A DNA stretch of 64,000 nucleotides from Motacilla alba alba. Its lineage: Eukaryota; Chordata; Aves; Passeriformes; Motacillidae. This document shows, in pieces, positions 40,981-55,601 of the stretch. The translations under genes and the position numbers were made by a program. Under the pieces are notes generated by a model that made no database searches, was not told the origin of the DNA, and saw only the letters and a program-made list of their open reading frames with translations. Every line of letters starts with the position of its first letter. The stretch's first letter is position 1. Location of the stretch: contig NC_052046.1 in NCBI RefSeq assembly GCF_015832195.1, positions 20,638,161 through 20,702,160 on the forward strand, given 5' to 3'.

Positions 40981-43980
40981 TCCCTACATTGTCAGTGTTA
41001 AACTGAGGTTTTCAAATAATCTTTTTGTTCCTACTATATTTTCTCATTTGGTTTTGCCCATTTATTAATTTAAATCAAGCCAGTTCTGCTGATATTGGAG
41101 ATAAATTGTTAAAACTAGCAAAGGGCTGAAATTCATAATGTGGGCATGATCCAAGGTAGGGTGAACACCGGAAATCTTCACAGTTGTTTCAGTTGCCCCT
41201 GTATTCAGCTGTGTACACACAAAAGAAGGAAGAGATGTTTGCTTTTACAATGAATAACTTACATAATAATATTTACTGTATTACTTTGGGATCTGTGCAA
41301 AAGTTCACAATTTCCTTATACATATTTTATATTTTAAAATATTTTTTTTAATTTGGAATATAACAAGATCTTTAAAATTATCTTATGATAATCCTTACTG
41401 TTTCACTTTATTTAACTGCTGCTTGAAATAATATTCTACAAAAAAATCCTTGTACAGGTTCTATAGTGAAATGTGAAAGAAAAAGAAAAAGGAAAAGACA
41501 GTGTGAATGAATTAAAGTTATTATCCACTCCCCTCCAGGTTCATTGTTTCTCTGAGGTAATGAATAAGTACCTAGCACCTATACACCCTATATGATATGT
41601 TCTATACACATCAACAGGAACAACTCTTATTTTTTTACCCCAAGATTCACATTTCTTATATGAATTGTACTGCATATAAAAATTGATTTATTTATTCAAT
41701 ACTCTCTTGTGGCTGCAGCAACAGTTCAACAGTAGAATATTTTCTTGAAGAATGCAGAATTATTTATGAAGTTTAAAATCAGCTGGTGCCGTTCTTGCAG
41801 GGATGTTATTACAGTGTATTTAGTTTCATGATTGGCAGAAGCAAGGTATCTTCTCTATAGCCCATTAAAAAAATAAACTACAGGAATGGTCTGAAATTAA
41901 ACAGAATGAAAGCCAGTGATTCCTGGACTTTCCATGCAATTTTTGACAATTAGGCCCAAGTTAATTCATCCTACTTAGTGTCTGTCTCTATGAAAACTTA
42001 AAATTATTAAGCCTGTTTTAGCAGATACACTGCCACTTGTAAAAGTCTACCTGTAACCAATGCAGAATTTTCAAATTAGTTTTCTTTCAATAAAGAAATG
42101 CAAGCACTATAAATATTTACGTAAAACTCTGAGCAATATTTTTCTCACTCAGCTGAAAAATCTTCAAATTAAGATACACATAAATAAATATACTAATTAA
42201 AATAAAACAAAGAATTAACAGAAGATACATCACATAGCTTCTTGAAAAATTTAGCTCGATTACAAATTTGAGAGCAACCAAGTAAGGTGCTAAAATTCAA
42301 CACCAAATCAATTTCACATCTAAATCAACCATGAATCCAAACTTCAATACAGGATGGATTTCAAAATGAAAACGTAAAATGAATTCTTTTCAGACACAGT
42401 ATGAGGTCCTCCTGTAATAATCCTGCCATATTTACTTAACCTTTAATTTACTTCCTCATTTCGTTGAACAAAATTGGTGTAATTTACTCGCTCATTCTTC
42501 ACATGTGGTTTATATTGTTAAATAAAAAAGAGTCAGACTGTGATAATTCTACTTGTGACCTTTTATTTATTTTATATCTGACCAAGTTCAAATGTCTAAG
42601 TTAACAGCTGTTCTGACTTCATAAGTTTGTTCCAATGTTCTGAAAAGCAAAACATTCAACTGCATTAAGAAAAAAGGTTTTGAACATTCCAATATGGACA
42701 AAAGCAAAAAAAAATCAGGTCTGGATAGCAGTCTGGAGTTTTAAAACATCTATGTTTCAGGATTATTTGAATCCAGAATTCTGGCTTTTGCACCAAAGCT
42801 TACGTGCAGAATCCCACTTCTGGTATCCCTTCACAAGTATACCATCTATATATCATGTAAGTGGAAGTAATAATTAATGTCTTTACCATTTGTCTCTACA
42901 AATGAGAGCATTTGACAACTTCCTTTCAATAGGATTCTTTCAGTATATTCAAACTTCTCTGGTGCATTAGACTCTTCTAATTCACTGATCAAATACCAGC
43001 CTGACATTTTAATTCAACAGGGTGAATTAATGAATACAGCACTACAAAACTATTTTAGTCATTTGTCTGTTTGTCGGAAGATTACAAGCAAGTCAACTCA
43101 CTCCCTGCTTCACAAAATTACAAAAACATTTATTCCTAAATTGCTTTGAGAAGCAGTACATCAAAACTAGATATTATTACTGACATATTCTGATAGTCCT
43201 TTTTCAGACTGTAATTTCAGCAGGAATTTACAGCAGTAAATCCCTGATGACAAAATGATAGTGGTGTAAAATTACTATGGACTTTATCATACTATTAATG
43301 TATGAGCTGAAACCTCTACTAAAATCAGAAAGGAGTTCTGTTTGAGACAGATACACAATATCTTAAAATTGCCAGAATATTTCCTCAAAGAGAAACTATT
43401 CAAAGCACCAAAGAGCCACAAAAATAACACAATGTACCAATTTGTAGATAAAATTTATATTAAACCCAAGGAATGAAAGGATTTTGGTAATATCTTTTAA
43501 ATTTGGCCAAATTTAAGATATTATTTATTTTTCCCTGCTGTACTGCACTTAAAAGCAAACATAGACTCTGAAGTATACTCTCCATCACCCTGTACATGAA
43601 ATGAAAAATAACATAGTCATTTGAAAACAAATGAGATACCTAACAAGAAGTAAAAAAAAATCCATCTGTGTTGTTATTTGATTAAATTAAAATGGAATTA
43701 CACCAGGTGTTCCTATGGCTATGTCTTCTTTATTTTCAACTGACCTTGGGAAGTTAAACAAAGAAGTTCTGACTAAGACTCATAAAGCTTTCTCTTCTCC
43801 AGCTCAACCCCATGAACCCTATACCCGCTACCACTTTAGTTATTGACAAGAGCTATTTCCTTACCACCACCATTATCTGTAACACCTCTAACCAATTGTT
43901 TTTATTAAGCCAGCCTTAAAAACATACAAGAAACTGCCCTGAAAAAGTCAGGCCCAAAATAACTTATACTGCTTTTTTTC

Positions 43981-44035
43981 ACACTCTCTCACACATACAC
44001 ACAAACACACGCACTCACCCACACCCACCCACCAA
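43981..44035 (+). repeat. (CA)n-rich / CCCA low-complexity tract
   Basis: ACAC units degrade into CACCCA and CCACC units over about 55 bases. Confidence 0.85.
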
Positions 44036-47000
44036 CAGGTGACCCTTTTATGGTAGTCTTTCTTCCTCAGAAAAGGATGAAGCTAACATATATTTCGCCA
44101 ACATTATATTTGTTTGAATAATTCAATGAAGCTAAGAGAAAGAAGCATAATCTGAAAATTAAAAAATTACTTGAAAGTCAGTCTTCAATTGTCTGGACTT
44201 AGTAACTACTAATTTGTAAAGTAAACAAGGGAAAAGTTTTAAAAATCCAGGAAACATAAACTGAAGCTGAGGCCTTTCACAAGATCAAGACAAGATAGAT
44301 GACAACCTGTAACGGTGTATCTTAGGGTTCCATGACTTCAGTTTGGAATTCGGATGCTTGTATTTGCAGTAAATTAAACAAAGCTGAACCCATCTAGAGG
44401 AAAAAACACAGCAAATCAAATTACCTTCATTTTGCCTAAGTATTATAAATGATGGAGCCTCTTTCTGTTGCATCATGCAGAGTTACATATAGGCAATTCA
44501 AATTACGTAACATCTAAGCATCCTACATCATAATCATCATAAATTGTTACAATACAGCACAATGAAAACTCAGTAATATGAGCAAAGATCAAATTGCTGT
44601 GCTGTTCTTGTTTTCAAAACTCATGAAAGCTTCCAAGAAAAGTTAGTAGTTCAGCCCATAAAATTAAAATTTTAAAAAAATTATGGGAAATACATTCACA
44701 AGGCATGTTAAATTATGATAATTTGGGAGGTTCACCTTTTGTTCATAAAATTTTAAAAATCCTAAATAGGTTTTTCTGTTACTTCAGCATGTTTAATTTC
44801 TAATATTCTGTACCTCTGGATGAGCATTTGCTAAAAGAGCATAAAAACAATTAGCTTGAATTGCAATTCAGACCTGAAAATCATCAACAGAGTATTTTCA
44901 GACTAATTGCTGAAATGAAGATGACAACTGGACTCAAACTAGAAGACCCTAATTAGTAAGTGTGCTTCAGAAGGCTCAAAGTTTTGTTCAGATAAGAACC
45001 CAAAAGTTACCATTTTAGTGCTTCACTACCAAAAGCTCATTAAGTAGTGAATCACACCAAAGAATGTGAAATAGAATACAAAACTTACATCCCACCTTCA
45101 TATTATGTTTCCAACATCCATTCATAAACATTGGGTGCTTATGTGAACCTTCAGGAAACTAAAGGAACCCTACAAAGTCAATCACCTCCAAATACCATCT
45201 TCCCTTTCAAACCCATGCAACCTATCCATCTTTATTCAAACAACATTCTAGTATCTGGAATCTCATCCATTATTGCTTCTACAATCATCTAATGCACTTC
45301 TCCTGTTCTGATCACCAGCTTCTCCTCGCACTTTTTTAACAGCATTCATAAAATGCAGGCACATTGGTGTTGATATCTGTGCCTCTAAGACAGAGATAGA
45401 GAAAAACAAAGACAGAAAGGAAGGAAAAAGAGAGGGGTTTGGAGACAAGATAGTCCTAATAAAGAAATAAAAGGGGACTGCAGGAACTTGTTTGGAAAAG
45501 GATGCAGAACTGCTTCAGGTTCCAGAAAGAGGAAAACTTCTGGGACTTTCCTTGGCTATACAAACCATAAACTTAGAAAAAAGAGGGAACAAAATTCATT
45601 TAATTACAACACAATCCTGTAAGTTCTTACAAACGAAAAGCTTGAAACTTTGCAATAATTTGCAGCGCCGAAGGCCTGCACAATAGTGGCAAGAGTTCTT
45701 TCAAATTACTAGGAAGCAAAAAAAAAAAAGGTTGACAAAAATGACAGAGTATGATACCAGTATCTTCAATGCCTCTCTTTGCTTACAAATACTTTTAACA
45801 TCACTTTGTGAGCAATGAGACGTAAATCTATCTGATGAAACTACATATGCTCAGTTAACAACAAGCATAAGGGCAACTTAGTTATGGTATGATATATGAA
45901 ACTGGGGTCAAAAAAGGCACTTTACAGTAAGTTATTATTATGCCCAAATTCAACCAAATGCATGATCCTAGGCATAGTATCAACAGTGAGGAAACAAAAG
46001 GAAAACAGTAGCTTTGGTGCAAAGACACAACAGTGGCTTCTCTGCCTTTCCATGTGGAAGATTACCAGCTTCCAGAATCTGCTTCTGCTTTTATCTTCCT
46101 ACAAAACCCCTACCTCAAGTTCAATACTACTGCTCTTCAATTAACTGGAGTAAACCACATCCATATTTCAAGAGAAAAGTGACAGTTTAATTCATGAACA
46201 TCAAAATTTGTATCGCTCAATCACTAGGGTCAATTGCAATTCAGGCTTCTTGGCCTAGTGGAAGTATTTTAGAACTATAGATATATAGTAACATATTTCT
46301 TCTCCTGAATTTTAAAGTCAGCTGATCAACGCTGGTAGAAAAGCATAAAATGCAAGAAAAAATATATCAAATAATTGTAAGCTACTATCTCTGAAACCCT
46401 GCTGCTAGCAGGCAGCAGCTTCACAGATCATAAAATCCAACACAGCAATACCAACCATATGCATAAAGTATTAACTGCTTTTAAAATGTCTGAGGTTTTA
46501 GCCTCTCTCCTAAAAATGTAAGGACCAGCTCTAAAGCAGAACATTATTTTGAACCACAAAATCAGTAAGTTATGAATTTTTCAGGTATTATTTAAACTCA
46601 TAAAGCAGAGAAATGAAAAGTCAAGACAGCAATTCTTTCCTGAGTTAACCCAGAGACAGCCAACAGCCAACTGTTACTAGACAGATGCTCAAAGGTTAAG
46701 GAGATCAGAAGTCAATGAAAAAGTTTCCCGTACAATCACCTAAACCAAAAGACTAAAGGAGGCTCTGTATTATTAGTGGTACTAAAACACAAACAGAGCA
46801 GAGAATTGAGATACATCTGACAATCAGCAGAAGAAAATCCACACTGCATCATCCTAGAAGTTATAGGTTATCCAGCAGTTACATAACTGAAGAGGAACTA
46901 GCAGTGTTTCTAACAACCTCAAAACCTTCCACTCCACTGAATTCAATAAGATATCTGAAAGCATGTATTGCCTTTAAGAAAAAGCTATGCATCAGCATTG

Positions 47001-49775
47001 AATGGTGCAATTTCCACCACTAGAATTTGGATCACTGTAAGTCATAAATTTAACATTCTCCTGAGTGTGAAAATATACCCTAAAAATGAAATATTTTAAA
47101 TAGCCTAAGACATTGTTTTTCACTTTTTTATTCAAAATTCCCATTTCTTCACCTAAATTCTGTTACATTTTCCCTATATCAAAAGGGTCACAGTATAGTA
47201 TATAGATTAGTATAGTATAAAGAACAATGCACATGTAACACTAGAAAGATCAGCGTCTACTTGCTGAAATACAGCTTTATTTTTTCAGCTCCAAAAGCTA
47301 AGGCATCACCTCGACTTCTTGTCTCACTCAATGTGACCAACAGTTGCAATGCTTTCGCTACAAGAGTTCTGTCCGAATGTAACTAAACAGTTTGATTAGG
47401 CATAGTCCTCAAAATAGCATCAAAACTGAAGAGCTCCTCTTTATGCCAGATTGTCCCCTCATCAGTAAACAAACACACACAAAAGCCGAATCTTGAAGTC
47501 CCTTTAGTAATTGAGTTCTGATGCTTTAATTGGTCAAACACCTCTTCATGTTATTTAACTTCACATTCCTAAGTAAGAACAGCTCCAACTTTAACAGTGA
47601 AAAATTCATTGCAGAATTAGGACAGGATCTATGATCTAAAGCAACAGTTTAGCTTAAAATCCAGAGGAAGCAGATGAGGACAAAAGGGAGAAAAGGCAAG
47701 AAACACAGATTAAAATTAAAGCTACATGGTTGAAAGCAGTACTTTTTCTAAAGGTGAGAAGATTATGGCAGAATTCCTAAGCAGAAAGAATGTGAAGATT
47801 TTCCAAGTTATTTTACAAATGCCGATTATATCAACATGTTCATCACAGGCCACAGAATATTTTCTGCCTGCATGTATTTTGATTTGAGAGTTCAATTGTT
47901 TCTCTTGTCATAGCTCGCCACTAAAAACCAGTAAAGAAGATGAGCAAGAGAAAAATGCAAGCAATTTTCTCTGAGACTTGGAATTTATTTCCTTTTGGGT
48001 CACAAAACCCCCTGTTGGAAAACCTGCTCTACACCTTTTTTTATGAGATGCTTCAAATAAAAAGAGCTAAAAGAAATGCTTGAAAGGAATGTATATGAAC
48101 TACATTCACTGTAAATAGGTAGGTTTTGCTGTGTTCTTCCATCATAGTTGCACATGTGTCTGTTTGAAAAAGATCCATGAACTATTAATGGCATCTTCAT
48201 TGAATAGTACATTGAGAAGAAATATCCAAAGCACTGACTGTTTACTTTTGATAATAAGAGAGTTGAGCAGAGTATTCAATTTAGCTTGTCCTGGGATTTA
48301 GATCCAGTTTCACTCTTCAGTCCTGAAACCTTTTCATACATAAAGAAATTTTTTCTAACTAGGTTATTTTCATCTGCCCTACAATCTCCCAAAAGCTGTT
48401 TCCCCCCTGCTTCAAAATTATCACTTCAAATCTCTAAGATAATAATCACCATGGTCACATTTAAAGAGTATCATGGCCATGGCAGATAACATTTTAAATG
48501 TATATACTATTTTAAATGCGTATTATTTTTTAGAATGGATACTACCAGACTTCTACAATAACTTATATATTAATGCAGTTAATGAATGCAGTTTGAATCC
48601 TGTGATCAAAATAGTGTGGTTATTTTCTAAGACACTTGGAAGTTATGTTCATATTGATGGCACACTGATGGAACACCTCACCCTATATCAATTCAGAGGT
48701 CTGGTAATGAAGACATAACTTCAATTCATGAACATATTGCCTCAATTAAGTGTCAACATCTTTTCCATAACTCTTAGGAAATCCCAAAAAAAAAACCTTT
48801 AAAAAAAAAGAAAGCAGAAGGCAAAAAGCAAAGATAACCTACATGTCTTCATTACTTCCAGTTATTTCTGGTTTAGAAACTGATTTAAGAAAGAAAATGC
48901 ACTGTGCATTGCAATCATCACAACAATGGTTATACAGTTTAACAGTGTTTAAAAAACCCTACATGTATGTGGAAAAGCCAGGTTTTGCACATTATAAACT
49001 TTCCAGTTAAATTTAGAATACAATATATCTCCAAAAACTGTGCTATAAATCATAGATTAAGTAGTTGCAGATTTCCCTAGTCTGCAAAAAAAAGATTGTG
49101 GTGAAAATTTGTAAGAAAAAAAGAAAAAGAAAAATGGTATGATTTAGATGAAGAGACAGGAAATAGGGCCATGAAAAATAGTGATGGGAAGTAAGAACCT
49201 AAAGAGGAACAATAAAGGGCAAAAGAGGCTTGATGAGGAATCAGAAGACTCAGAGCTAGTTAGCCAGCTACATAGCTCTTAGATCCTTTCCAAAATGAAA
49301 TCTGCCAAAGAGGCATCCCAAAAATAATATTGTATTTATCACCCCAGAAATATTTAAAAAGTAATTTCTTGTTTTATTTCATTATTTTATCTGAATAATC
49401 TAAAAATTTAAAATTATTAAAACTATTTACTTTAAAACCATAAGATATGTTCTCAATGTTTACTTAGTGTGGTCTCAGCTTATTATTTCATAACAAGCAT
49501 AGCAGAATGCTTTTTTGCCTTTAACTGCATACTTTTGGCTGGAACATTTTAAGTAAATACTTGTAACACAATATGTGAAGGTTTTTATTTCTACTGTAAA
49601 TTTATTTACTTTAATTATTGCACACTGGTACTTGCAGCCAAATTTTTGCAAGTACTTTGCTACTCATTATTCTATCCAGCTATCTAGCTTCATGTTCATC
49701 TATTCCCAGAACCATAATTCATCTTTCAAAATAGTTATCTGAATAATGTGAGATGCAATAGACTCAATGTTGGGA

Positions 49776-49812
49776 AAAACAAACAAACAAACAAACAAAT
49801 AAAATAAAATAA
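49776..49812 (+). repeat. (AAAC)n and (AAAAT)n microsatellite
   Basis: At least five AAAC units followed by AAAT/AAAAT units. Confidence 0.88.
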
Positions 49813-50214
49813 TATCTGATAAATCAATACAAGTACAAAAGGAACTTCAAAATGTAGCTTTATATGGAAAGATTAAAGCAAAAAAACAGACTTCATGTTT
49901 CAAGATTAATTCAACATAAACCTGATCTCAATCTAGTGAAATCAGGGAAAATTCTCAATTACACTTTACAAGGATTGGGCTCGAGTGTTCTGGGCTCTTT
50001 TTCTCCCTACTGTTAAAAACAGCTTACCGGGCTAATGGTTAACCACATTTAGTATACAGCACATATAAAGGGCTCAAGCAAAAGATGCAGCATAGGGATT
50101 AAAATTAACCCTTTGCTTACAAATGATGGCACTGGATATGCTATTGGAAATCTGTAACCCACTACTACAACTAACTAAAGATTTATGTGGTAAAGGAATA
50201 TATACAAATGACTA

Positions 50215-50418
<204 letters not shown>

Positions 50419-53400
50419 TTAGGAATTCTACTGACTGTAAATCACAGTAATGATATTATGTATCTAGTTATTACTTTTAACAGCGCTGGGTGTGAAACAA
50501 ATATGATTGCAATAAACAGACACTAAGAAGGTACACCCATATAAACAAGAGAAAATATTTAGAGGTAATTAAAATTAAAATATTTTTTCATCATTATTAT
50601 TTTTAAAAATGCTTATTTTAGATTGTGAAATAATTTTATATATTATCCTTTTTAAAAGTGTGATAATTTCTGAGCCACACAAGACTGATTTTCATTTTTG
50701 GTTTAGGATTCCTATTTGTTTTCACTGAAGAACAGCTACATTTAGTCATAGAATGAAAAAAAAACAAATCAAGTAAATGCAAGAAATTCAGTTTACAATT
50801 TGAAATGACCCTTCTAATCCTTCTAACAGCTAAGTATAATCTTATAGATAGAAGCAACTCAACTGGCTTATGTAAAACTAAAACACAAATTCAAGTTTCA
50901 ACATGACAAAATGTTTATAGGATCAGGACCTTAACATGCAAGCTTATCTTCCATTCCAGGGAAGAAAATGGTTACAGAGGTAAAAATTCTGCAGGAACTT
51001 CAAATTTACCTATACTAGGTAGAGAGAAAAAATTTGTACAGGTCTAAGATCTTTTTTACTGTACTAATAGTTAGTCCTAAAAAATTCATGTTGGAACCAA
51101 AAGAATCATCTTTGCAAACTTCAGTATTTTCTTCTTTTTATATTCACTGTTTTGTTCAGTGGTTGATGATTTTTTTCCAAAATATGCCCATATTCAACCA
51201 CAATATTTTAGTGTAGAGGAATAAATTACAAAGAAGGCGAAAACCAGACTGAGCTCTGTTTAGAAAACTTTGTACTTTGCTAAATACAATTATTCAGTTT
51301 TATTGGGTCAGTGTGCATAAAAGAGGACAGATGCTTTTTTACTTTCATTTCACATGTGAATAAGTAAGGATTTTCAAAGAATTCTTATGGCAACACTTAA
51401 AATTTTTTTCCGACATTCCTACCAATTTTGCCAGCACTTATGTTCTGTTTTTTTCCAAATCTTTTCCATGCACCTTGCCAAAGGAACGTAATTTCAGAAG
51501 TGAATGTTCTACACTGTTTTTTGGAGATCTCCAATTTTCTATACTTTTCATCTACAGATAAAAAAGAGCAAAAAGAGTCCTTTAACGACACACTTTATGT
51601 TCTCATTTTAAATCTATTTTGATCAAGTCTTCAAAATACTAGAAAATATCCTTTGGAAAAACAAAGAAACAACCTCTGCCACTTCAGAAGGTGGCAAATA
51701 GCAACTAATGCAAGAACCAGGTAAATACTGGAAAAAAATCAGTATTTGATGACAAATTTCAGGGATTTCAGTGTGATCCACCTGCATGCACGCACACACA
51801 CTACACCCATGCATCCATTCAGTTGAAATCTACTTTTAAAGTATCAGCTGTGTGGTTCTGGCATAAAAAAATGATGTACTTTCTCCTTTATCTCATGCTG
51901 TAAGTATATATATTTTCTAGCAGCAGAAGTTGGAAAAATATCCTTCATTCTTTTAAAATATTTCAGTGCTGTATTTTGCATATATGAGGAGTGCATGTTA
52001 ATAATTCCAGTATTAAAAGAACTGACATACAAGCTGATTTTTCTGCAGTGTCTGGACTAAACTGCAGATAGAATCTTTCCTTAAACAAGCAGTGAGAAGT
52101 TTAGCATTTGGCACCAGCTTGAGCTAGTATTGCCATATGATGGGAACATTTCCACAGATTCCAATACTCCAGTTTACAAGATGACTGCAAACTGTGGTCT
52201 TGTAAACAGACAGCCGAGGACACTGCATTGAAAAAACCTCATTTCCTTCAGTTACTTCTCTCCACAGGCATATGTACCCCTGCCCAAATTCGATTATATA
52301 ACCAATTCTAAATTCTTTAAATTTGCTAAATTAAAATCTATACCTACTCTATGAGACATACAATGGCAGAAAAGCAAGTCATAAGTCCTTATATTGAATA
52401 AAAAATATGACTCTTGTGCTCTAATTACCAGATTTGCACCATAATAAAATATTGTTGTAGTAATTCAGTGAGAAAAGTACTACTGATAAGTTGTTCTCTT
52501 ACTAGCTACATTATATCACAATCTCTAGACTGAAAATTTATTTCTGACTTTACTTCTGCTTTAGTTCTATTATTTATCTCAAGCAGTTGAGCAAAACTGA
52601 CCCCTGATACTGTATTGTGGGAACTGAAGTATCCTGGAAAAGAAATGGCATGATCTTTATAAACACTTTAATAAAACCAGAGACTTTCCATTGGTAATGA
52701 AAGGTCTGACCAAAGCTGTGCAAAGGATGAATGCAGACTGAGGACCATTTAACCTTTCCAGAAAACTTTTACAGGACTTGGGAATGATTCAATACTCTTG
52801 TGTGTGTGTCCCTGTTCTCTCTCTCTGTTCCTTCAAAGCAAAGCCCAGATACTTGAGAAAAAATTTTATGTTAAATCTAGGGGAATGAACCAAAAGGGTC
52901 CAAGAAGATTCATGGTTTTGGAGAACTTTGTAAACAGAGATCTAATAGTTATTATCAGTCAGGCATATAAAAGTGTAGATGTAAAAAGGGATAGGAAGGA
53001 ATGCCCCAAATACCTTCATATACACAATTTTAGAAAATTTCTACTCATAATTGCTTTTGTGCTATGTGATTTTACCTTATACAGGTAGTATATACACCAA
53101 GTCAAAAAATCTACAGGATATTCCTGCAGAGCATTTGCATTTTTGAAGATGGGGTGGATAAATCTTTAATGTCTACCACAAAAATAAGATGATCTCAAAC
53201 TGACCATTACATTCTATTACTCTACAAGGCAATAATAGTACTCACAGTTTTTGTCATTTTCCTAACTTTAGGTTAATTTTGTGAAGTTTTATGGGACACA
53301 CTGGGACTTGTTTCAATTATGAAATAGCTAAGCTTGATGTCATTTCAGCCCAGTGTTCCAGTGTAGTGTCTCCAGCGATCATTTTAAAACACTCTACAAT

Positions 53401-55582
53401 ATAATTTAAACTTTCCTTTTGTATTTTAATATCACATGACAGCAAATTATTCTTCTACTTGGAAAGATAACAAGGATACTAGAACATTCTAGGAAAGCTT
53501 AAGATTTCAGGCTACTATCACTGCTAACTGCTCAACCAAATTAATACCAACCAGGGATTAAATCTTTACAGACTGAATAACACAGAACTCAGGACCACCA
53601 CCTCAGCACAGATATCACAGTTGTATTCAAGACCAATAAAGAGAAAAAGCAAAAACCACGGATGCAGATCTCTCAGGATTTATGTTCTTATTACAGTATC
53701 TATTCCCAAATATCCCTACTTACACAGTATAACCCAACTCTACCACTGGCCGAAGAAAACATCCCAGAATGCTTGCTCTGAAAATTGGTTTTGAATGTCT
53801 TACAATGGCTTCATTCATAATAAGTATGCGGACAATAATGCTACCCTTATGATCACAAATCAAATGTAATATAAATATTTGTGAATACCTGTTATAGCTA
53901 AACTATCATATACATAAATACATTGATAGTATACATAATGTTTTATTTAATTCTGATCCCAAACTAGCCATAAGATATGAAAAAAGCAAGTGTAAAATTA
54001 TTAACAAAAGAGAGCACTTTTACATATACATACCATTAATTATTTACATGCCAATACATTTGACTCCTAACAGAATCCTTACTTCATATTTTTAAGTATA
54101 AACTGATTTTTTTATAGCACCAGATTATAGTTCTGTACAGGTTACAAAAGCTGTTTTACTTGACATTAATGGGTAAACTCTGCCCATTGCTCAGTAGTCT
54201 ACAGATCTAGGCATAAATATTTGTAGAACCTGGACATAAGTAACAAAATTGAGATTTGGATTTGGTGTGCTTTAGATTAAATGGAGCCAAATGAAATTAC
54301 TAAATAAAAACTTTCTTGAATGTTAGGGAAATTAAGATTTACCATTCACTCTTCTGATAAAATCTATTTCTTTCTATTCTTTTATGCCAAGGTTGGCTCT
54401 GTCTTAGTATCTATTTCATACAAAAGACTGCAAATTTGCACAATCTTTTCATCACACTCAATGTTCCTCTTGCTTGGAGGTAGTAATTTGCTGTTTCTTT
54501 ATTGCATACTATCCTCCATGCTTTCCTGTGTTCCAAAGCGTTATTTTATTCGTTGGAATATCCAGCAGCTGTACAATGAAAAATCTATTGGTTCATCTAT
54601 CAAAACCATCCTCCTACCAAAATCCAGTTTTAAGAGTTCAGGAGATACTAACATATAAAACACTGGACCAAATATTTATTTCACCAGATATTCTACAAAT
54701 AAGTTAATGGAAATCTGAGGCTGATTCTGCCCTTTACAATTTCCTTATATTTAAATAAATCAAAAGGTAGACAAAGAGTAATACTTGCAAAGTCAACACT
54801 CAAAGCCATATTGCCATCCCATAATTACAGAAACTCTTCTATCTTTTTTTGAACTAAATAGCCTTTTAAGTAAAACGTAAGACTTTCAAAGTTTCAGAAA
54901 TCTATAGTAATGAGGGCATGTGTTTTTTATTTAATTACCTGTTAGTAAAAAATAATTTAAATCTTAGTATAATTTAAAGAAAAGAAGCAAATTATAAGCC
55001 AAAGTGTAGGTCAATACATAATACTGAATGCAAATTTTCTCCACTGATTTGTAGAAAAAGATATTAAATTTTTATTAATGTGAACTTATCTTTCAAAACC
55101 AGTCTTTTTTCCAGCAGTTACTTCACATTTCTGGAGTATAAGGGAACTGGCCAGTGTGCCATGGATAATATATGAGACATATATAGACATATCCTATATT
55201 TATCCTGCATATACACTTGTACATTTAAGATTCTTGGGCAGATGATATCTGGACCAGAACACTGAATGATGGCTTTTTTGTTTTCCCACATTGTCTGCAA
55301 TGGCTTGCTTGGACAAAGATAGTTTTTGGCTCCCTTCCAGATTTAGAAAGTTGTAGTCTAAGATCTAAATCCTGCTGTATGGCAATCATAGAATGTCCCC
55401 AAGAATTTCCTGTGATAGATCTTAATGAAATAATTTAAGATTCTTGGTTCTCCTCCATCTTCAAAAGACAATCCTGCCTCTGAAAGATAGAGCTTGCTCT
55501 TAATTCCTCTCCTGTTACTGACAAGAAAAATAAACTATGATTCCAGAAATCACACAGTTTTCTTAATAACAAAATGTCGAAG

Positions 55583-55601
55583 TTATATATACACACACAC
55601 A
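55583..55601 (+). repeat. (TA)n(CA)n dinucleotide repeat
   Basis: Short TATATA run joined to ACACACACAC. Confidence 0.8.

Noticed and set aside
52798..53088. 96-codon plus-strand open frame
   Set aside because: Single intronic frame without domain, promoter or polyA context; likely chance.
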